Assembly: GCA_018062585.1 (NCBI GenBank)
Contig: JAGORY010000019.1
Span: forward strand, 1-17,577
Direction: 5' to 3'
Origin: Candidatus Peribacteraceae bacterium
GTDB taxonomy: Bacteria > Patescibacteriota > Gracilibacteria > Peribacterales > Peribacteraceae
DNA: 17,577 bases
A model generated the notes under the pieces. That model worked only from the letters and a program-made list of their open reading frames with translations. It had not been told where the DNA came from and ran no database searches. The position numbers and the translations under genes are program-made. Positions 13,748-17,577 of the stretch are shown here, piece by piece (position 1 is the stretch's first letter; every line of letters begins with the position of its first letter).

Positions 13748-14458
13748 ATGTCTCGCACCCGCTTCATCGGCGCCAACTGGAAAATGAATCCTCCTCCAGC
13801 CGGTGCTTTTGACGTTGCATCGCCGTTCCGTTCATCCGGAAAACCCGAGGTCGTCGTCTTTCCATCGTTTCTTGATCTTCGTGCCTGCGCCGGCAAACTG
13901 AAACTCGGTGCGCAGTATGGACGACCGGAAACTACAGGTGCGTTCACCGGTGACGTCAGTCTGCAGATGGCGAAGGATGCAGGAGCTTCGTACGTGCTCT
14001 GCGGCCACAGTGAACGGAGGCGATATCACGAGGAAAACGACGCATTCATCGCCGCCCAAGTGAAAGCCGCGATCGACGTAGGCCTCATCGCAGTTCTCTG
14101 CATCGGTGAAAGTGCCGACGAGCAGGAACTGAAGACCACGGACGATGTGCTGAAGCGCCAGCTCTCGGCGGTACTGAAGGAGTGCTCAGCCATCCTAACG
14201 CCAAAGAATTTCATCGTGGCGTACGAGCCCGTGTGGGCCATCGGCAGCGGTAGAACGGCAGCACCCACAGACGCGCAAGCGGTCCACTCATTCATCCGCA
14301 AACTCTTGCCCTCTGCAGATATCCGGATCATCTACGGCGGATCGGTGAACGGAAAAAATGCGAAAGATTTTTTCTCGCAGCCGGACATCGACGGAGCACT
14401 CGTCGGGGGCTGCTCACTCAAGCCCGACGAATTCCGCGCGATCGTGGAAGCAGCGTAA
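13748..14458 (+). CDS. tpiA: Triosephosphate isomerase
   Basis: 236 residues, a little short of the usual 250, with the deficit just after strand 1 (WKMNPPPAGAF then FPSF). It interconverts dihydroxyacetone phosphate and glyceraldehyde 3-phosphate (EC 5.3.1.1). The catalytic set is complete: Lys in GANWKMN, His in CGHSERRRYH, Glu in AYEPVWAIGSG, the flexible loop 6 (WAIGSGRTA), YGGSVNGKNA, and GALVGGCSLKPDEF, where Cys replaces the usual Ala. It is divergent from rpiB-rpe, so lower glycolysis and pentose phosphate genes share one promoter region. Confidence 0.97.
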   Translation: MSRTRFIGANWKMNPPPAGAFDVASPFRSSGKPEVVVFPSFLDLRACAGKLKLGAQYGRPETTGAFTGDVSLQMAKDAGASYVLCGHSERRRYHEENDAFIAAQVKAAIDVGLIAVLCIGESADEQELKTTDDVLKRQLSAVLKECSAILTPKNFIVAYEPVWAIGSGRTAAPTDAQAVHSFIRKLLPSADIRIIYGGSVNGKNAKDFFSQPDIDGALVGGCSLKPDEFRAIVEAA

Positions 14459-14496
14459 TGCGATGTGGAGTATACTAGGACCTTCCCCCTTCCTTC

Positions 14497-15246
14497 ATGT
14501 CAGTCTTTCTCTTCCCGCTCGGATTCTTCGCGCTTATCGTCATACTCGCCTGCATACGCCAGGTGAATCAGTACGAACGCGGCATTCTGCTCACGATGGG
14601 AAAGTACAGCCGCATGTGGCAGCCGGGGTGGCATATTATCATTCCCGTCTTTCAGCGACTTTTGAAGGTAGATATCCGCGTGAAGGCCGTGGACGTGCCG
14701 GATCAGGAAGCGATCACGAAGGACAATATTCCCATTCGGATCAACGCCGTCATCTATTACAAAGTGAGCGACGCGTCCAAAGCGGTCCTCGATGTGGAAA
14801 ATTTCTTCAATGCCGTCTCGCAGCTCGCGCAGACCACGATGCGCAATGCGGTCGGCGAAGTCCGCTTAGACGAGCTTCTGTCGAACAAAAAGCAGGTGAG
14901 TGAGAACATCAAGATCGTCGTGGATAAGGTCTCGGACGCATGGGGCGTGGACGTTCAATCCGTGGAACTGAAGGACATTATTTTGCCGGACAGCCTGAAG
15001 CGCACGATCGCCAAGGTGGCCGAAGCCGACCGCGAGCGGCAGGCCGTGATCATCGCATCCGAAGGAGAAATGGCAGCGGCGGCAAACGTCGCAAAAGCGG
15101 CTGCGACGCTTGCGGAGTCACCCGGTGCGCTGCATCTTCGAACACTGCAGAGTATCAACGATATCAGCTCCGACCAGTCCAATACGACGGTATGGATGAT
15201 CCCGCTTGAACTCCTGAAAGCTCTGGAGGGACTGGCGAAGAAGTGA
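14497..15246 (+). CDS. SPFH/band 7 (stomatin-like, slipin) membrane protein
   Basis: 249 residues. An N-terminal membrane helix (about 2-20) is followed by the band 7 domain: VNQYERGILLTMGKYSRMWQPGWH, IIPVFQRLLKVDIRVKAVDVP, DNIPIRINAVIYYKV, ETTMR-type segment QLAQTTMRNAVGEVRLDELL, WGVDVQSVELKDIILP, then a helical region rich in Ala (ADRERQAVIIASEGEMAAAANVAK cut short here as the oligomerisation helix) and a hydrophobic end. The match to prokaryotic slipins is close. Such proteins form membrane-associated oligomeric scaffolds and often neighbour an NfeD protease partner, which is not seen here. TATACT 20 nt before the ATG is a possible own -10; otherwise it is read through from tpiA, 38 nt upstream. 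Confidence 0.9.
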   Translation: MSVFLFPLGFFALIVILACIRQVNQYERGILLTMGKYSRMWQPGWHIIIPVFQRLLKVDIRVKAVDVPDQEAITKDNIPIRINAVIYYKVSDASKAVLDVENFFNAVSQLAQTTMRNAVGEVRLDELLSNKKQVSENIKIVVDKVSDAWGVDVQSVELKDIILPDSLKRTIAKVAEADRERQAVIIASEGEMAAAANVAKAAATLAESPGALHLRTLQSINDISSDQSNTTVWMIPLELLKALEGLAKK

Positions 15247-15335
15247 AGAACGAACCCCACTCCGCCAAGGCTACGAGGGGCAGGAAGTGAAAAGTGAAAA
15301 ATTGAGGTTCACTCCACACGATCGTCGAAGCTGCC

Positions 15336-16196
15336 TCACGAGGCCGTGATCTTCGGATGAGCTTTGATCGTTTCGTACAACTCCACCATGAAGAGCTGCG
15401 CGAAGAGCGTGATCGCGAAGAAGTAGATCATGGCGGCAATCCCTACGATGAGTCCGATGGGGGTTCCGATAACGATCATCATCGTCGTGTTCAGTGACTG
15501 GAGCATGCTGAGGAGCATGAATCCGAGGAGTGCCACAACCGCGACGATTGCGACGGTCGTGAGGCCGATACAGAGTCCCACCAAAAGATTATTGCCCACG
15601 ATCTTGCCCCAATACCCTTGAGTGCGCTTTAGGCTGAGCTCCGCACTTTCACGGACACCCGTGCCGTCTTTGAGCTGGATGATATTCGTGTACGCAAGCA
15701 TCGGCAGGAAATAGAGTGCGCAGACGATGCCGACAAGAACGATAATTCCGCCGATGAGTATCATGCCGTTATTGCCGTTCGCCCCTAGAATGAAGAACGG
15801 GAGACCGAACACGCTGATCCACCCGAAGGACCGAAGCATGATCCAGATGCCGCCGAGCAGCAGCCTCCAGAGATATTGGAACGTTTTGCGGATGCCTGCT
15901 TTGACGTTCTTCGTACGATCCACCGCGATCACGAGCGCGTAGATGTTCTGAGCCATCTGCACAATGACACTGACAATCGTACACAGAAAACCGATGATGA
16001 CTGCCGTAAGAACGAGAACCAGATTCTCTTGAACCGCAGGATGATCGGCAAGAGCAATGAGACCGCCGCCGATACCACGGAAGATCAGGGAGACGATGAT
16101 GAGGAGCAGCGCGCCCAGAATGTACGTCTTGAGGAGCGGTTGCATCGCTTTGTAACTACGGTCGACGAGTTCGCTGAATGTGAGGGGCTGAGTCAT
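15336..16196 (-). CDS. Polytopic membrane protein, function unknown
   Basis: 286 residues with about six membrane segments (near 25-48, 58-90, 113-137, 144-170, 198-235 and 243-275). The N-terminal LTFSELVDRSYKAMQPLLKTYI and the internal GTGVRESAELSLKRTQGYWGKI resemble a class of bacterial membrane proteins related to DUF975/glycerophosphodiester-phosphodiesterase membrane domains, but I cannot name the family with certainty. No catalytic motif is seen. It has its own promoter (16221-16248) and is convergent with the SPFH gene. Confidence 0.75.
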   Translation of the reverse strand: MTQPLTFSELVDRSYKAMQPLLKTYILGALLLIIVSLIFRGIGGGLIALADHPAVQENLVLVLTAVIIGFLCTIVSVIVQMAQNIYALVIAVDRTKNVKAGIRKTFQYLWRLLLGGIWIMLRSFGWISVFGLPFFILGANGNNGMILIGGIIVLVGIVCALYFLPMLAYTNIIQLKDGTGVRESAELSLKRTQGYWGKIVGNNLLVGLCIGLTTVAIVAVVALLGFMLLSMLQSLNTTMMIVIGTPIGLIVGIAAMIYFFAITLFAQLFMVELYETIKAHPKITAS

Positions 16197-16220
16197 GGGG
16201 GGTGCGGGGAGAATATCCGC

Positions 16221-16248
16221 ATTCTGAGGCTGGGGGCGCGTTTGTCAA
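16221..16248 (-). promoter_or_regulatory. Promoter of the polytopic membrane protein gene
   Basis: Minus strand: a consensus TTGACA (16248-16243), 16-nt spacer and CAGAAT (16226-16221). The predicted leader is about 18 nt before the ATG at 16196. It lies just after the dprA stop. Confidence 0.55.
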
Positions 16249-16251
16249 CGG

Positions 16252-17340
16252 TTAGGCCCGCACCCACTTCCCTCCTCCTGCATTTTTCACGGCTCCCTTG
16301 AGTTCGAGCACCGTGAGAATGCCGTTTAAGGTTGCTGCTTCCAGTTTTGTTTTAATGACAAGATCGTCGAGCGCGGACGGGAGTGAGGAGAGTGAATCAA
16401 AGACGTTCTGCTCCTCGGGGCTCTCCGCGGTGAACCTTGATTCTTTTGCAGTCGCAGACGACGGACCGACGATGCCCACTTCCTGGAGCACGTCTTCCCC
16501 TGAGGTCACGAGCCTCGCGACTCCTCGGGCCAAAAGACCGTGGCATCCGGCGTACTGCGGATGAAAGAGATCCCCCGGTACCGCACAGACGTCACGACCG
16601 TAATCGAGCGCCAGATCGGCAGTAATGAGCGAACCGGAGTCCTCGGTGGCTTCGGCGACGACAGTGCAGAGTGAAAGCCCAGCAATGATGCGGTTGCGGG
16701 CTGGGAATGAATAGGTGTCCGGCGGCGTATCGAGCGGAAACTCAGAAAGGAGGAGTCCGCCTTCCGTGAGGATCTTGTTTGCCAGTGCCTCATTCGTCTT
16801 GGGGTAGATCATGTGCAGTCCATGACCGAGCACGGCAACCGTGCGGCCTCCCGCGGCCATCGTTTCTTTGGCCACTTCGGCATCGATACCGTAGGCGAGC
16901 CCGCTCACGGTGATGACATTCGCCCGCACGATCGGCGGGACGATGTGCGCCACCACCCGACGTCCGTAATCGCTCATCTCACGAGTGCCGACGATGGCGA
17001 TGCAGGGCTCAGAAAGAATGCGCAGGTCGCCGCGGTAGTACAGAAAGACCGGTGCATCAGGGACTTCGCGGAGCGACTGCGGATACTCAGGGTCTTCCAT
17101 GGAGACGATCTTGATATCTTTCTTCTTCATCGCTGCGGCGTACCCAGCGGCATTGAACTCTTCGAGCCGGACCATCGCTTTCATTGCGCTGTCTTCGCGG
17201 AGCCCCAGTCTCTGCAGCAATTCCATCGAGATGACGTCCATCGCAGCATCAGCCCCGCCGAAGAGCTCCCCCAACGTCTCAAAGCGTTTCCTTGTGAGGA
17301 TATCGGCCCACGACCAGCGGATGGCGTTTTCAAAGTGCAT
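16252..17340 (-). CDS. dprA: DNA-processing protein DprA/Smf
   Basis: 362 residues from the ATG at 17340, the usual length. DprA binds incoming single-stranded DNA during natural transformation and loads RecA. The N-terminal helical SAM/HhH-like region is followed by the Rossmann-like core: IAIVGTREMSDYGRR, VSGLAYGIDAEVAK, TVAVLGHGLHMIYP, GLLLSEFPLDTPPD, FPARNRIIAGLS, EDSGSLITADLALDYGR and VPGDLFHPQYAGCHGLL. A C-terminal winged-helix domain ends with NGILTVLELKGAVKNAGGGKWVR. An in-frame ATG at 17496 would add 52 basic residues with no family match; TATACT ends 6 nt before 17340, so the short form is preferred. Confidence 0.96.
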   Translation of the reverse strand: MHFENAIRWSWADILTRKRFETLGELFGGADAAMDVISMELLQRLGLREDSAMKAMVRLEEFNAAGYAAAMKKKDIKIVSMEDPEYPQSLREVPDAPVFLYYRGDLRILSEPCIAIVGTREMSDYGRRVVAHIVPPIVRANVITVSGLAYGIDAEVAKETMAAGGRTVAVLGHGLHMIYPKTNEALANKILTEGGLLLSEFPLDTPPDTYSFPARNRIIAGLSLCTVVAEATEDSGSLITADLALDYGRDVCAVPGDLFHPQYAGCHGLLARGVARLVTSGEDVLQEVGIVGPSSATAKESRFTAESPEEQNVFDSLSSLPSALDDLVIKTKLEAATLNGILTVLELKGAVKNAGGGKWVRA

Positions 17341-17346
17341 GGGCGC

Positions 17347-17352
17347 AGTATA
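17347..17352 (-). promoter_or_regulatory. -10 of dprA (leaderless)
   Basis: Minus-strand TATACT (17352-17347) is 6 nt before the ATG at 17340; no clear -35. It places the 5' end of the mRNA at the ATG. Confidence 0.5.
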
Positions 17353-17393
17353 CCCCCTCAAAATCCTGTATCTTCGGTTCTTTGACTGATCTA

Positions 17394-17422
17394 TTGCCAA
17401 TACAGGCTTTTTCCTTGAGAAT
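17394..17422 (+). promoter_or_regulatory. Candidate promoter of the tRNA-Thr gene
   Basis: TTGCCA (17394-17399), 17-nt spacer, GAGAAT (17417-17422), about 80 nt upstream of the tRNA. A small stem CAGCC/GGCTG with a CGAAAAAA loop lies between them. Confidence 0.35.
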
Positions 17423-17501
17423 CTGCGCTGCGCGACCGATCTTTTCCTATGCAGAACAGCCCGAAAAAAGGCTGCTTTCCGCTCATCATCATTCACCCTA
17501 A

Positions 17502-17577
17502 GCCGACGTAGCTCAGCTGGTAGAGCAACGGTATCGTAAACCGTGGGTCACCGGTTCAATTCCGGTCGTCGGCTCCA
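17502..17577 (+). tRNA. tRNA-Thr (anticodon CGT)
   Basis: A complete 76-nt cloverleaf: acceptor GCCGACG/CGTCGGC, D stem GCTC/GAGC, anticodon stem ACGGT/ACCGT with the 7-nt loop ATCGTAA (anticodon CGT at 17535-17537, reads ACG), T stem ACCGG/CCGGT with loop TTCAATT, discriminator T and an encoded CCA ending at the last base of the window. A discriminator U73 is less usual for bacterial tRNA-Thr than A73. Confidence 0.95.

Noticed and set aside
17341..17496. N-terminal 52-residue extension of DprA
   Set aside because: It is basic, has no family match, and would need transcription from before the -10 box that fits the ATG at 17340.

Overview
The window is a fully bacterial, gene-dense stretch of about 54% GC by eye. 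It is best explained as the chromosome of an uncultivated Patescibacteria/CPR organism, most likely from the Peregrinibacteria/'Peribacteria' side. Reasons are the giant tail-fibre-like surface protein, several small exported proteins with no close named family, an S-layer-homology protein with a C-terminal membrane anchor, isolated single genes of central metabolism, and an almost complete lack of Shine-Dalgarno sites. The lineage is an inference from style, not from a marker gene.

Layout. Positions 1-3797 (minus strand) hold the N-terminal 1,265 codons of a giant exported protein built from tail-fibre-like repeats and one LamG domain; it runs off the left edge. Its GTG start overlaps the stop of the gene before it (3794-4591), which joins an IS481-type transposase helix-turn-helix region to a Pro/Glu-rich linker and a C-terminal membrane segment, a ToxR-like layout. 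A palindrome-rich intergenic region (4592-4895) lies upstream. Next come four minus-strand genes for envelope proteins (4896-7398): two members of a disulfide-bearing, WxL-like exported family, a small membrane protein and a possible LemA-like protein. A WxLIP/DUF916-like protein (7494-8480) is divergent from an SLH-domain protein (8875-10245), and a third WxL-like paralogue follows (10343-11092). Together 1-11092 looks like a cell-surface locus.

From 11135 on the content is housekeeping: purC, convergent with a DUF192 lipoprotein gene; the rpiB-rpe operon divergent from tpiA; an SPFH/stomatin-like gene; a polytopic membrane protein; dprA; and a complete tRNA-Thr(CGT) that ends exactly at the right edge of the window.

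The most notable points are: (i) the transposase-derived, membrane-tethered putative regulator translationally coupled to the giant surface protein; (ii) two inverted arrays of four 7-nt repeats inside the first 40 codons of that surface gene, a layout that could give on/off phase switching; (iii) at least six genes with a -10 hexamer only 6-7 nt before the ATG, implying leaderless mRNAs and fixing several starts; and (iv) a possible WxL/WxLIP-type surface complex.
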